A stretch of DNA of 64,000 nucleotides from Pararhizobium qamdonense (GTDB lineage: Bacteria; Pseudomonadota; Alphaproteobacteria; Rhizobiales; Rhizobiaceae): positions 558,001 to 622,000 of the forward strand of contig NZ_CP119567.1 in NCBI RefSeq assembly GCF_029277445.1, read 5' to 3'. This document shows, piece after piece, positions 27,864 through 37,157 of the stretch; within the stretch, counting starts at the first letter, position 1, and every line of letters starts with the position of its first letter. Both the position numbers and the translations under genes were made by a program. Under the pieces are notes generated by a model. It saw only the letters and a program-made list of their open reading frames with translations. It was not told where the DNA came from and made no database searches.

Positions 27864-29663
27864 ATGCTCGACAAGACCCCCACCACCCGCCTTCAGGCGC
27901 TTCTCGACACCTTCGGGACAGCGTTGGAATCCGGGCGGATCGACGACGCCGTCAGCCTGTTTGCAGAAGACTGCTACTGGCGCGATCTCGTCGCCTTCAC
28001 CTGGAATTTGAAAACTGTCGAAGGCCGCGACCAGGTGCGCGACATGCTGCAGGCGCAGCTTGCAACGGCCAAACCTTCGAACTGGCGCGTCGCCGCTGGC
28101 GAGCAGGCCACGGAAGCCGACGGCGTGCTCGAAAGCTGGATCACGTTTGAAACGGCAACCGGACGCGGCTATGGCCTCGTGCGCTTCAAGAACGGCCAGA
28201 TCTGGACGCTGCTGACGGCGCTGTCCGAGCTGAAGGGCCATGAGGAAAAATCCGGCTTTACCCGGCCGCTTGGGGCAAAGCATGGCAAGGAGCTCGGCGC
28301 CAAGACCTGGAAGGAGGAGCGCGAAGAGGAAGCCAGCACGCTCGGCTACGAAAAGCAGCCCTATACCGTCATCATCGGCGGCGGCCAGGGCGGCATCGCG
28401 CTCGGTGCGCGGCTGCGCCAGCTCGGCGTGCCGACGATCATTCTGGAAAAGAACGATCGTGCTGGAGACAGCTGGCGCAAGCGCTACAAGTCACTCTGCC
28501 TGCATGACCCCGTCTGGTACGACCACCTGCCCTATATCGATTTCCCGAAGAACTGGCCGGTCTTTGCGCCGAAAGACAAGATCGGCGACTGGCTGGAATT
28601 CTACACCAAGGTCATGGAGCTGAACTACTGGACCCGCTCCACCGCCAAATCGGCAAAATGGGATGAAGCGGCGAAGGAATGGACGATCGTCGTCGATCGC
28701 GATGGCGAGGAGGTCGTGCTCCGGCCCAAGCAGCTGGTATTTGCAACGGGCATGTCCGGCAAGGCGAATATTCCCGACTTTAACGGCCGGGACCGCTTTC
28801 TGGGCGAGCAGCATCATTCCTCACAACATCCGGGACCAGATGGCTACACAGGCAAAAAAGTCGTTGTCATCGGCTCAAACAATTCGGCCCATGACATCTG
28901 CGCCGCCCTCTACGAGGCAGGCGTCGATGTCACCATGATCCAGCGCTCGACGACCCATATCGTCAAGTCCGACACGCTGATGGATATCGGCCTGGGCTCG
29001 CTCTATTCCGAACAGGCGCTGGCAAACGGCGTAACGACAGCCAAGGCCGATCTGATCTTTGCTTCGCTACCCTACCGGATCATGCACGAATTCCAGATCC
29101 CGCTCTATGACAAGATGCGCGAGCGCGATGCGGACTTCTATGCAGCTCTGGAAAAGGCAGGCTTCCAGCTGGACTGGGGTACGGACGGCTCCGGTCTCTT
29201 CATGAAATATCTGCGCCGCGGCTCCGGCTATTATATCGACATCGGCGCCTCGCAGCTCATTATCGACGGCAAGGTCAAGCTTGCGGCCGGCCAGGTGGAG
29301 GAGATCACGGAGAATTCCATCAAGCTTTCGGATGGCACGGAAATTCCTGCCGATGTCATCGTCTATGCCACCGGCTACGGGTCGATGAATGGCTGGGTGG
29401 CCGATCTGATCGATCAGGAGACCGCAGACAAAGTGGGCAAGGTCTGGGGCCTCGGTTCGGACACGCCAAAAGATCCGGGACCCTGGGAGGGCGAGCAGCG
29501 CAACATGTGGAAACCGACGCAGCAGGAGGCATTGTGGTTCCATGGTGGAAACCTGCACCAGTCGCGCCACTATTCGCAATATCTGGCACTGCAGCTGAAG
29601 GCACGGATGGAAGGGCTGCCCGTCCCGGTCTACGCGCTTCAGCCTGTCCACCACAAGCGCTGA
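27864..29663 (+). CDS. FAD-dependent monooxygenase with N-terminal SnoaL-like domain
   Basis: The 599-residue protein combines an N-terminal NTF2/SnoaL-like domain (about residues 5-135) with a C-terminal flavin monooxygenase. The FAD motif is GGGQGGIALG near residue 173, the FMO-type fingerprint F-L-G-x-x-x-H is near residue 312, and the NADPH motif is IGSNNSAHD. A late A-T-G-Y-G segment closes the active site. It probably oxygenates the ketone formed by the adjacent alcohol dehydrogenase, Baeyer-Villiger-like, but that is inference. It lies 68 bp downstream and is presumably on the same sigma-54 transcript. Confidence 0.88.
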   Translation: MLDKTPTTRLQALLDTFGTALESGRIDDAVSLFAEDCYWRDLVAFTWNLKTVEGRDQVRDMLQAQLATAKPSNWRVAAGEQATEADGVLESWITFETATGRGYGLVRFKNGQIWTLLTALSELKGHEEKSGFTRPLGAKHGKELGAKTWKEEREEEASTLGYEKQPYTVIIGGGQGGIALGARLRQLGVPTIILEKNDRAGDSWRKRYKSLCLHDPVWYDHLPYIDFPKNWPVFAPKDKIGDWLEFYTKVMELNYWTRSTAKSAKWDEAAKEWTIVVDRDGEEVVLRPKQLVFATGMSGKANIPDFNGRDRFLGEQHHSSQHPGPDGYTGKKVVVIGSNNSAHDICAALYEAGVDVTMIQRSTTHIVKSDTLMDIGLGSLYSEQALANGVTTAKADLIFASLPYRIMHEFQIPLYDKMRERDADFYAALEKAGFQLDWGTDGSGLFMKYLRRGSGYYIDIGASQLIIDGKVKLAAGQVEEITENSIKLSDGTEIPADVIVYATGYGSMNGWVADLIDQETADKVGKVWGLGSDTPKDPGPWEGEQRNMWKPTQQEALWFHGGNLHQSRHYSQYLALQLKARMEGLPVPVYALQPVHHKR

Positions 29664-29679
29664 GCGTAAAGGGTTCAAG

Positions 29680-29708
29680 CCGCCTTGTTGGCCCGAAATG
29701 CAAGGCGG
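29680..29708 (+). terminator. Hairpin downstream of the monooxygenase gene
   Basis: CCGCCTTG (29680-29687) can pair with CAAGGCGG (29701-29708) across a 13-base loop, 16 bp after the stop codon. No U-tract follows, so if it ends transcription it is not a classical intrinsic terminator. Confidence 0.35.
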
Positions 29709-29914
29709 AGGCAGTGGGGAGCGGCGCAGTTCGCTCCTCACTGCTGCCTTTGTGCACGCTGTGACACAGGCGGCTTTGGGCTCTCCGGTTCTCCAAGCGG
29801 CCGCTGATGTGAAGACAACCTGAACTCTGTCGTGACAAGGCAATTGCCGCCGGCGCTGCATTGCACCATATAGGGGCGAGCAATTCACAGCGCCCTGAGG
29901 CGCCGGAGCACTTT

Positions 29915-31816
29915 ATGACAGCGCCCATCGCCGCCGAGCCTTCCCAGAAGCCCGATACCCGCAAGTTTCTCGTCCTTCTTCTGGGCTCGATCGGCGTCGT
30001 CTACGGCGATATTGGCACGAGCCCTCTCTACGCGTTTCGCGAGGCGCTTCGTCCTTTTTCCCACGATGGCGTGAGCGAACAGGAAGTCGTCGGCCTGATC
30101 TCGCTGATGGTCTGGACACTGACGATCATCGTCACCTTCAAATATGTCCTGTTCCTGCTTCGAGCGGACAATGACGGCGAAGGCGGCACGCTGTCGCTAT
30201 TGGCTTTGTTGATGAAGAAGACCGGCAGCTACATGCCTGTACTGTTCTTTGCCGGCATCATCGGCGCCGCACTCTTCATCGGTGACGCCATGATCACGCC
30301 CGCCCTTTCGGTCATGTCGGCGCTTGAGGGACTGAAACTGGTGACACCAGCCCTCTCCGGCTACGTCCTGCCGATGTCGGCAGCGATCATGGCCGGGCTG
30401 TTCCTGGTCCAGTCGAAGGGAACGGCAGCCGTATCGAATTTTTTCGGCCCGATCACGGTGGTCTGGTTTCTCGTCATGGCCTGGGGCGGCTTGCTTCATA
30501 TCGGCGATGATGCGACGATCCTGCAGGCGCTCAATCCGGTCAATGCGGTCTGGTTCATCACCCATGCAGGTTTTGTCGGCCTCATCGTGCTCGGCGCCGT
30601 GTTTTTGACTGTGACGGGCGCCGAGGCGCTCTATGCCGATCTCGGCCATTTCGGCCGCAAGCCGATCCAGACTGCATGGTTCATCCTGGTCTTTCCAGCA
30701 CTCGCGCTCAACTATCTTGGACAGGGCGCATTCGTCCTTGCCAACCCGGCGGCCGCCGATAATCCGTTCTATCTGATGTATCCCGAATGGGCGCTGCTGC
30801 CCGTTGTCATCCTGGCGACCATGGCCACCATCATTGCCAGCCAGGCTGTCATCACCGGAGCCTTTTCCCTTGCTCGCCAGGCGGTTCACCTCGGCTTCCT
30901 GCCGCGCCTGCAGATCACCTTTACCTCCGAGACGAATACGGGCCAGATCTACGTTCCGGCCGTGAACATGCTGCTGTTTGTCGGCGTTATCGTTTTGATC
31001 TTCGCCTTCGGCGATTCCGAATCGCTGGCGACTGCCTATGGTATCTCCGTCACCGGCGCGATGGTGGTGACGACCCTGATGTCCTTCCAGTTCCTGCGTT
31101 CCGTCTGGGGCTGGTCTGCGCTTTCCGCCGCAGCCATCCTCGTGCCGCTTCTCCTGCTTGAAACGATCTTCCTTGGCGCGAACCTTCTGAAGATTCATGA
31201 TGGCGGCTGGGTTCCCGTGGCGCTTGCGCTCGGGATCATGGTTGTCATGTGGACCTGGACCAAGGGCTCGCGCCTGCTGCGCGAAAAGACCGCCCATCAC
31301 GATATCCCGCTGGAAAAATTCATCCAGTCGATAACAACGTCGAAACATGCTCCGGCTACGGTTCCAGGAACCGCCGTTTTCCTCACCAGCGTTGGCGACA
31401 AGACACCGGCAGTCCTTCTGCACAACATCAAGCACAACCACGTCCTGCATGAAAAGAACGTCATCCTGACAGTCCGGACCTCCGAAAAGCCCTATGTCTC
31501 AGACGATGAACGCGCGGTCATAACCCCCATCAACGACAGGTTTGCACGGCTGGAACTCTGTTTCGGGTTCATGGACGAGCCGAATGTCTCCAAGGCGCTC
31601 GCCGTTTGCAAGAAGAAGGCGGGCTTCAAGTTCGAGATCATGCAGACCTCGTTCTATCTCGGCCGGCGCACGCTGATTGGCGACCCGAATTCCGGCCTGC
31701 CCCGCTGGCAGGACAGTCTCTACATCTCGCTCGCCGGGCTCGGGATCGATCCGTCAGCCTATTTCAAGCTTCCGGCAAACCGTGTCGTCGAGATCGGCGA
31801 GCAGGTGACGATTTAG
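29915..31816 (+). CDS. kup: Low-affinity potassium uptake protein Kup
   Basis: The 633-residue inner-membrane protein takes up K+ with protons. It begins with the Kup hallmark [20 protein letters not shown] and continues with about 12 hydrophobic segments, including [20 protein letters not shown] hydrophilic C-terminal cytoplasmic region (about residues 455-633) follows. The length equals the usual 620-630. The ATG at 29915 has GGAG six bases upstream; an in-frame TTG at 29861 lacks one. It is monocistronic and convergent with the MocR gene, with only 6 bp between stops. Confidence 0.95.
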   Translation: MTAPIAAEPSQKPDTRKFLVLLLGSIGVVYGDIGTSPLYAFREALRPFSHDGVSEQEVVGLISLMVWTLTIIVTFKYVLFLLRADNDGEGGTLSLLALLMKKTGSYMPVLFFAGIIGAALFIGDAMITPALSVMSALEGLKLVTPALSGYVLPMSAAIMAGLFLVQSKGTAAVSNFFGPITVVWFLVMAWGGLLHIGDDATILQALNPVNAVWFITHAGFVGLIVLGAVFLTVTGAEALYADLGHFGRKPIQTAWFILVFPALALNYLGQGAFVLANPAAADNPFYLMYPEWALLPVVILATMATIIASQAVITGAFSLARQAVHLGFLPRLQITFTSETNTGQIYVPAVNMLLFVGVIVLIFAFGDSESLATAYGISVTGAMVVTTLMSFQFLRSVWGWSALSAAAILVPLLLLETIFLGANLLKIHDGGWVPVALALGIMVVMWTWTKGSRLLREKTAHHDIPLEKFIQSITTSKHAPATVPGTAVFLTSVGDKTPAVLLHNIKHNHVLHEKNVILTVRTSEKPYVSDDERAVITPINDRFARLELCFGFMDEPNVSKALAVCKKKAGFKFEIMQTSFYLGRRTLIGDPNSGLPRWQDSLYISLAGLGIDPSAYFKLPANRVVEIGEQVTI

Positions 31817-31822
31817 CGGATA

Positions 31823-33301
31823 TCACCTCTGATCGATACAGCGCCTCAGCAATTGTGTTCCGAGCTCAATCTCGTCTTCGTTTGACGCGGCAAAACCGAT
31901 GAGAAGGGCCTTTCGGGGCGATGACCGGTTGGCATAGTAGTAAGACAGCTGTTCGACGCCGAGATTATGCTCCCGGCATCGGATCAGCACCGCGTCCTCG
32001 TCGATCGACTGATCCCTGTAGTAGCAAAGAATATAGAACCCAGCTGTAAAATCGGGCGGTTCGAAAATATCGGCGAAAGCGGTACGGATGATCTGCAAGA
32101 GCCGGGTCTGACGTTTCGCGTAAATCCGGCGCATGCGATGAAGATGACGGCTATAGTGCCCATCTTCGATGAGGCGGGCAACGATCTGCTCGGTAAACTG
32201 CGGCAATGCCCGGTAACGGACCTGGATCAAACGGCGGCATTTGGCGGCAAGCGCCCTTGGCATGATCATGTAGCCGACCCGCAAGGATTGCAGCAAGGAC
32301 ATGCTGAAGGCACCGACATAAATGACCTGGCCGGCCTGATCCAGAGCCTTCAGCGGTGGGATGGGCCCACCTTGATAGCGGAACTCGCTGCCCAGATCGT
32401 CCTCGATGATCAACGTGCCACGGTCGGCAGCCCAATGCAGCATTTCCAGCTTCCGTTTCATCGGCATGGCAATCGTCATCGGCTGCTGCTTTGCGGCCGT
32501 CACAAAGGCCAGCTTGACGTCGCGGCGATCGATCGTCTGCGGATTAGGACCGGAGGCGTCGACATGCATCGGCTCGATCCGGCAGCCATAGGACTGGAAA
32601 ATCGATCGGATCGCCGCCATGCCCGGCTCCTCGAAGGCGATCGTATCTCCCGGATCAAGGAGCAGCTCGGCAAGAAGATTGACGGCGTGATGGGCACCGA
32701 GCGTGGTCACCACGTCCTCGGGATCGCACCGGATGCCGCGGCTGATGGCAATATGTTGGGCGATCTGCTGTTCCAGCAGCGACGGCGTGAGGATTTCCCG
32801 ATAATTGACGATACGAAAATCGCACTTGGTAAAAACCTCCTTCGTCAGTTTTGACCATATTTGCACGGGAAACAGCCGGTGATCGGGCGTTGCCATGTGA
32901 AGATATTGCGATCCGTCATTGAGGGTGAGCGAGCTGCGCCATGACAGCGTCTTTGCGCGGCGCGAAATCAACGCGTCGAACTGGTCAGTGACCGGCTCGT
33001 CCCGCTGGATGGCCACACTGGACGTGATGGGGCTGCGCTTGGGGACGGTTTCGACATAGGTGCCGCTGCCCCGCGCGGAATTCAGATATCCTTCCGCGAT
33101 CAGCTGATCGAGCGCCGTCACGGCAGTGAAACGGGAAATTCCCAGGCTCTCCGATAAAACGCGGGACGAGGGTATGCGGGTGCCGCCCGGAATGGCCCCG
33201 GACAGGATCATCTGCCGCAGCCCATCATAAAGTTGCAGGTAGAGCGGCAGCGCACTCTTTGCATCGAGTATCAGCCCGTCCAAACTGGACCCGTCGATCA
33301 C
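31823..33301 (-). CDS. MocR-type GntR/aminotransferase-fold regulator lacking the PLP lysine
   Basis: The 492-residue protein has an N-terminal GntR winged helix (about residues 15-85; SRVLSESLGISRFTAVTALD) and an aminotransferase class I fold (about 130-490). In MocR proteins PLP is held by a lysine in an S-K-T context; here the matching segment is GAFSMSLLQSLRVGY with Met334 at that place. Neighbouring cofactor residues also differ (EDDLGSEFRY rather than EDDYDSEFRY; AKQQP rather than SHQFP). It may therefore sense something other than a PLP adduct. The start is GTG. It is divergent from the binding-protein gene at 33482 and probably controls it. Confidence 0.88.
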   Translation of the reverse strand: MIDGSSLDGLILDAKSALPLYLQLYDGLRQMILSGAIPGGTRIPSSRVLSESLGISRFTAVTALDQLIAEGYLNSARGSGTYVETVPKRSPITSSVAIQRDEPVTDQFDALISRRAKTLSWRSSLTLNDGSQYLHMATPDHRLFPVQIWSKLTKEVFTKCDFRIVNYREILTPSLLEQQIAQHIAISRGIRCDPEDVVTTLGAHHAVNLLAELLLDPGDTIAFEEPGMAAIRSIFQSYGCRIEPMHVDASGPNPQTIDRRDVKLAFVTAAKQQPMTIAMPMKRKLEMLHWAADRGTLIIEDDLGSEFRYQGGPIPPLKALDQAGQVIYVGAFSMSLLQSLRVGYMIMPRALAAKCRRLIQVRYRALPQFTEQIVARLIEDGHYSRHLHRMRRIYAKRQTRLLQIIRTAFADIFEPPDFTAGFYILCYYRDQSIDEDAVLIRCREHNLGVEQLSYYYANRSSPRKALLIGFAASNEDEIELGTQLLRRCIDQR

Positions 33302-33370
33302 GCGCGCGATAAGTCATCTCCATCGGGTGTTTCAAGGCCATGACAAGTGGACTGGTCGTTTTTCCGTTTT

Positions 33371-33386
33371 CTGGATATGTATCCAG
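33371..33386. promoter_or_regulatory. Palindrome in the MocR/binding-protein intergenic region
   Basis: CTGGATATGTATCCAG has perfect 7-bp arms around TG, and a further ATATCCA half-site lies about 20 bp downstream. It lies midway between the divergent starts, so it is a candidate MocR operator. The repeat is seen directly; the function is inferred. Confidence 0.45.
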
Positions 33387-33481
33387 CATTCTTTCCGGTC
33401 AATATCCACACACGATTTTCAAAAGGGCATCGCTGAACGGGCCGTGGCCCGGCAGATTTTGTCCGCAACGGGGGACTATCG

Positions 33482-35065
33482 ATGGATGAATTGACCTACC
33501 TTTCAAACCTCGTTGCAAAGAGCCGGCTGTCGCGCCGGGATTTTCTCGGGCGCAGTGCCGCCTTGGGCGTGAGTGTTGCGATGGCCGGGTCCCTCTTGTC
33601 CACGGCTGTGCGCGCCGAAGGACCTGTACGCGGAGGCACGTTCAAGGTCGGCATGCAGGGCGGCGCATCGACCGACAGTCTCGATCCGGGTCTCGCCACC
33701 AACCAGGTCTCCGCGATGGTCAACCATCTCTGGGGCGAAACGCTGGTCTGGCTGGCGCCGGACGGTTCGCCCATTCCAGTGCTGGCCGAAGAATGGGTTG
33801 CCGCCCCCGACGCCAAGACATGGACCTTCAAGATTCGCAAGGGCGTGCAGTTCCACGACGGCAGGACATTGACCCCGCAAGACGTCGCCGCGACGATCGA
33901 ACGGCATACGGATGCAAAGTCGAAATCCGGCGCGCTCGGCATCCTCAAGGACATCGACACCATCAAGGTGGATGGCGATACGGTTGTCTTTACGCTCAAG
34001 GAAAGCAATGCCGACATGCCGTTCCTGATGACCGATTATCATCTGGTCATTCAGCCAGATGGCGGAGCCGGCGCACCGGAAGCGGCGATTGGCACGGGGC
34101 CCTACAAGCTTGCCAGCAGCGAAGCTGGAGTGCGCTACAACGCGACCCGTTTCGAAAATTACTGGGAAACCGGCAAGGTCGGCTTTGCAGAACAGGTGGA
34201 AATCGTCGTTATCAACGACGCTACCGCACGCATCGCGGCCCTTCAGAGCGGCCAGGTTCACATGATCAACCGCATCGAGCCAAAGACCGTCCCCCTGCTC
34301 AAGAACATGCGCAAGGTCACCATCAAGAACGTTGCAGGCCGCGGCTTCTATCCCTTCAACATGTTCTGCGACACCGCCCCTTTCGACAACAAGGACCTGC
34401 GTCTCGCCCTGAAATTCGCGATGGATCGCGAAACGATGCTCAAGCGCATTCTCTTTGGCTATGGCTCGATCGGCAACGATACGCCGATCAACAAGACCTA
34501 TCCGCTTTTCGAAGACATCGAACAGCGCAACTACGACCCCGACAAGGCCGCCTTCCACTTCAAGAAATCCGGCCACACAGGCAGCATTCTGCTGCGCACG
34601 TCCGAGGTTGCCTTCCCCGGTGCCGTGGATGCAGCCGTCCTCTACCAGGAAAGCGCCAAGAAAGGCGGCATCGACATCGAGGTCAAACGCGAGCCGGGTG
34701 ACGGATATTGGTCGAACGTCTGGAATACCCAGCCCTTTGCGACCTCCTATTGGGGCGGGCGGCCGACCCAGGATCAGATGTATTCGACAGGCTACCTCTC
34801 GACAGCCGACTGGAACGATACCCGTTTCAAGAATGTGAGCTTCGACACGATGTTGATCACAGCGCGCGGAGAACTGGACGAGGCCAAGCGGCGGGGAATG
34901 TACCAGGACATGGCGGTCATGATGCGGGACGAAGGCGGATTGATCGTGCCGATGTTCAACGACTTCATCGACGGCATCAGCGAAAACGTCGCGGGCTGGG
35001 TGGACAATCCGGCCGGGGAACTGATGAATGGAGACGCGCCGCTGCGCTGCTGGCTCAACGCCTGA
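33482..35065 (+). CDS. ABC transporter substrate-binding protein, peptide/nickel family 5
   Basis: This 527-residue periplasmic binding protein of the DppA/OppA family carries a twin-arginine signal (LSRRDFLGRSA near residues 17-27, then a hydrophobic stretch and a cleavage site near VRAEG). The family signature region around residues 65-110 is present (DPGLATNQVSAMVNHLWGE). No permease or ATPase gene is adjacent, so it is an orphan that must share a transporter encoded elsewhere, or act as a sensor. The ATG has GGGGG about nine bases upstream. The MocR gene is divergent and the phosphodiesterase gene follows by 82 bp. Confidence 0.9.
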   Translation: MDELTYLSNLVAKSRLSRRDFLGRSAALGVSVAMAGSLLSTAVRAEGPVRGGTFKVGMQGGASTDSLDPGLATNQVSAMVNHLWGETLVWLAPDGSPIPVLAEEWVAAPDAKTWTFKIRKGVQFHDGRTLTPQDVAATIERHTDAKSKSGALGILKDIDTIKVDGDTVVFTLKESNADMPFLMTDYHLVIQPDGGAGAPEAAIGTGPYKLASSEAGVRYNATRFENYWETGKVGFAEQVEIVVINDATARIAALQSGQVHMINRIEPKTVPLLKNMRKVTIKNVAGRGFYPFNMFCDTAPFDNKDLRLALKFAMDRETMLKRILFGYGSIGNDTPINKTYPLFEDIEQRNYDPDKAAFHFKKSGHTGSILLRTSEVAFPGAVDAAVLYQESAKKGGIDIEVKREPGDGYWSNVWNTQPFATSYWGGRPTQDQMYSTGYLSTADWNDTRFKNVSFDTMLITARGELDEAKRRGMYQDMAVMMRDEGGLIVPMFNDFIDGISENVAGWVDNPAGELMNGDAPLRCWLNA

Positions 35066-35147
35066 AACATTGTCAGCAACACGACCCGCCGCGCCGCCTT
35101 TGAGAAAGTGCGGCGTATCCGGCCAGCACAGGTAACCGGACAACACC

Positions 35148-35987
35148 ATGCCTCTTCGCAACAAACTTCTGCTTATCATTCTCGACGGCCAGCCCTGGCG
35201 CACCGCGCGGCGGCTCATGGGCAATCTCGAGGGTTGGGTCCAGGCCGGCGAGGCGCAGGTGTGGAAGATGCGCTCCGTGCTGCCATCCACCTCGGCATCC
35301 TGCTATGCCTCGATCCATACCGGCGTGCCGCCCCAGGTCCACGGCGTCCTGTCCAACGAGACGCTGTTTCGCGTCGAGCAGCCCGACATCTTCTCCGAAG
35401 TTTCAAAAGTCGGCGGCAAGACCGGCGCCGTGACGCATTCCTTCTGGTCGACCTTCTTTCAACGTGCGCCCTTCGACATGGTGCGCGACATCGAATATGA
35501 TGAAGCGGAAGGACCCATCCATCATGGCCGGTTTCACACGATGGCGGGCTATAATCATCAAAACCAGATGACCCCCAGCGATCTCGATCTGTTCGCAACG
35601 CTCACCATGCTGACCGAGCGCCATGCCATCGACTACGGTATCTTGCATACCTGCACCCTCGACAGCATGGGTCACCGCTATGGCCATGATTGCACGCAGA
35701 TGGACGCGGCCTGCTTCACAATCGACGCGCAACTGGCAGCCTTCCTGCCGCGCTGGCGCAAGAATGGCTACGAGGTCATCGTCACGGCCGATCATGGCCA
35801 GACCGACCGCGGACATCACGGCGGCCATGACGATGAGATGCAGGACTTTGCCTTCTACTGGTTCGGAAGCGGCGAAGGCCCCCCTGCCGAAACCCTGCTC
35901 GACCAGCTCGATCTCGCACCCACCGTCCTGTCCAGGCTTGGCGTCCCGATCCCGGCGAGCATGAAGGGCAAGCCATTCCTGTTTTGA
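35148..35987 (+). CDS. Alkaline-phosphatase-superfamily hydrolase (phosphodiesterase/NPP-like)
   Basis: This 279-residue cytoplasmic protein has the two-metal layout of the alkaline phosphatase superfamily. An Asp sits in LLIILDGQP, a Ser/Thr nucleophile region is STSASCYASIHTG, an Asp/His pair lies in TLDSMGHRYGHD, and the terminal TADHGQTDRGHHGGH supplies Asp-His-His. It is shorter than nucleotide pyrophosphatases (about 400) and close to phosphonoacetate-hydrolase-like and small phosphodiesterase members. The substrate is unknown. Linkage to the orphan peptide-type binding protein suggests that both handle the same phosphorylated compound. Confidence 0.82.
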   Translation: MPLRNKLLLIILDGQPWRTARRLMGNLEGWVQAGEAQVWKMRSVLPSTSASCYASIHTGVPPQVHGVLSNETLFRVEQPDIFSEVSKVGGKTGAVTHSFWSTFFQRAPFDMVRDIEYDEAEGPIHHGRFHTMAGYNHQNQMTPSDLDLFATLTMLTERHAIDYGILHTCTLDSMGHRYGHDCTQMDAACFTIDAQLAAFLPRWRKNGYEVIVTADHGQTDRGHHGGHDDEMQDFAFYWFGSGEGPPAETLLDQLDLAPTVLSRLGVPIPASMKGKPFLF

Positions 35988-36119
35988 CGGCGGGAACCTG
36001 CACGAGCCATTGACTGGAACAAGCAGTGCCGGGCCGCCGGATGTTGACGTGCCGGTCAGAGTCGGCACATTGCCTGGTTTCGTCCAGCAATCACAGCAGT
36101 CAATGGCGGCCCTCATCTT

Positions 36120-37022
36120 ATGGCAACGGATTTCACCGGTATTTCGATCTTCATTGCGGTTGCTGAAGCCGGCAGCTTTCGCCTGGCGTCCGAACGGCTC
36201 GGCGTCACGCGGTCGGCGGTGAGCCAGTCTATCCGCCGGATCGAAGACCGGCTTGGCGTTGCGCTGATCCAGAGAACCACCCGCAGCCTCATCCTGACCG
36301 AGGCAGGCCGCAAACTCTACGATCGTGTTGCGCCGGCGATGAGCGATGTCGGCCAGGCGATCGAGGATGCCGGGGGCGAGGCACGGCCATCGGGAACGTT
36401 GCGGCTGGCGGTCTCGTCCATTGCCGAGCGCTTCCTGGATGGATCGCTGTTTACAGAGTTTGTGTCCGCCTGTCCGGATGTCACGCTGGATGTGACCATC
36501 ACCGACGAAACGATCGATATCGTCTTTGAAGGTTTCGACGCGGGCGTGCGATTGGGAGAGGTGCTGGAACAGGATATGGTGGCATTGCCGGTGTCAGGCG
36601 AGCAGCGGCAGATCGCCGTCGCCAGCCCGGGCTACCTCAAACTCAATCCAGCGCCCACGCATCCGCGCGACCTGGTCGGACATCGCTGTATTGGCTGGCG
36701 TCCGTCCCGCGACGTCGCGCCCTACCGATGGGAGTTTACCGAACAGGGACGCGACTTCGCCGTCGCCGTTCAGCCTGCCGTTACGACGAACGAAATGCGG
36801 GTCATGGTCAACACTGCTCTCTGCGGCGGTGGAATTACCTGCGGAATGGAAGAGCTGTTCCAACCCTATATCGTCAGCGGCGAACTGGTGGCTGTGCTGC
36901 AGGACTATTGCCAGCCCTTTGCCGGCTTCTATCTCTTCTACCCCAGCCGACGGAACGTTCCGCCCAAACTGCGGGCGTTCTTGGATCATGTCAGACGCTG
37001 GCGTCAAACGGCGCTGCGATAG
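36120..37022 (+). CDS. LysR family transcriptional regulator
   Basis: The 300-residue protein has an N-terminal winged helix (about residues 5-65; FRLASERLGVTRSAVSQSIRRIE) and a LysR substrate-binding domain (about 90-295). The pattern of GVRLGEVLEQDMVALP and C-x-G-W-R-P places it with the large group that regulates a neighbouring oxidoreductase. It lies 135 bp upstream of an aldo/keto reductase gene on the same strand, with an inverted repeat between them. No clear Shine-Dalgarno precedes the ATG. Confidence 0.9.
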   Translation: MATDFTGISIFIAVAEAGSFRLASERLGVTRSAVSQSIRRIEDRLGVALIQRTTRSLILTEAGRKLYDRVAPAMSDVGQAIEDAGGEARPSGTLRLAVSSIAERFLDGSLFTEFVSACPDVTLDVTITDETIDIVFEGFDAGVRLGEVLEQDMVALPVSGEQRQIAVASPGYLKLNPAPTHPRDLVGHRCIGWRPSRDVAPYRWEFTEQGRDFAVAVQPAVTTNEMRVMVNTALCGGGITCGMEELFQPYIVSGELVAVLQDYCQPFAGFYLFYPSRRNVPPKLRAFLDHVRRWRQTALR

Positions 37023-37049
37023 ATCACCAGGCAGCATTGGTGACTTAAT

Positions 37050-37076
37050 CTAACCAACCCATTCAGAAATGGTTAG
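37050..37076. promoter_or_regulatory. Inverted repeat, candidate LysR binding site
   Basis: CTAACCA (37050-37056) and TGGTTAG (37070-37076) form perfect 7-bp arms around 13 bases, between the lysR and aldo/keto reductase genes. The half-site spacing fits LysR-type sites. Confidence 0.5.
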
Positions 37077-37157
37077 CTGCCGCACCAGATGCAGATCGGC
37101 TAGGTTCTTGTTCAGGAAACACGGCGGCAATCCGCCGGCAGAACAAGGATTGAAAAG

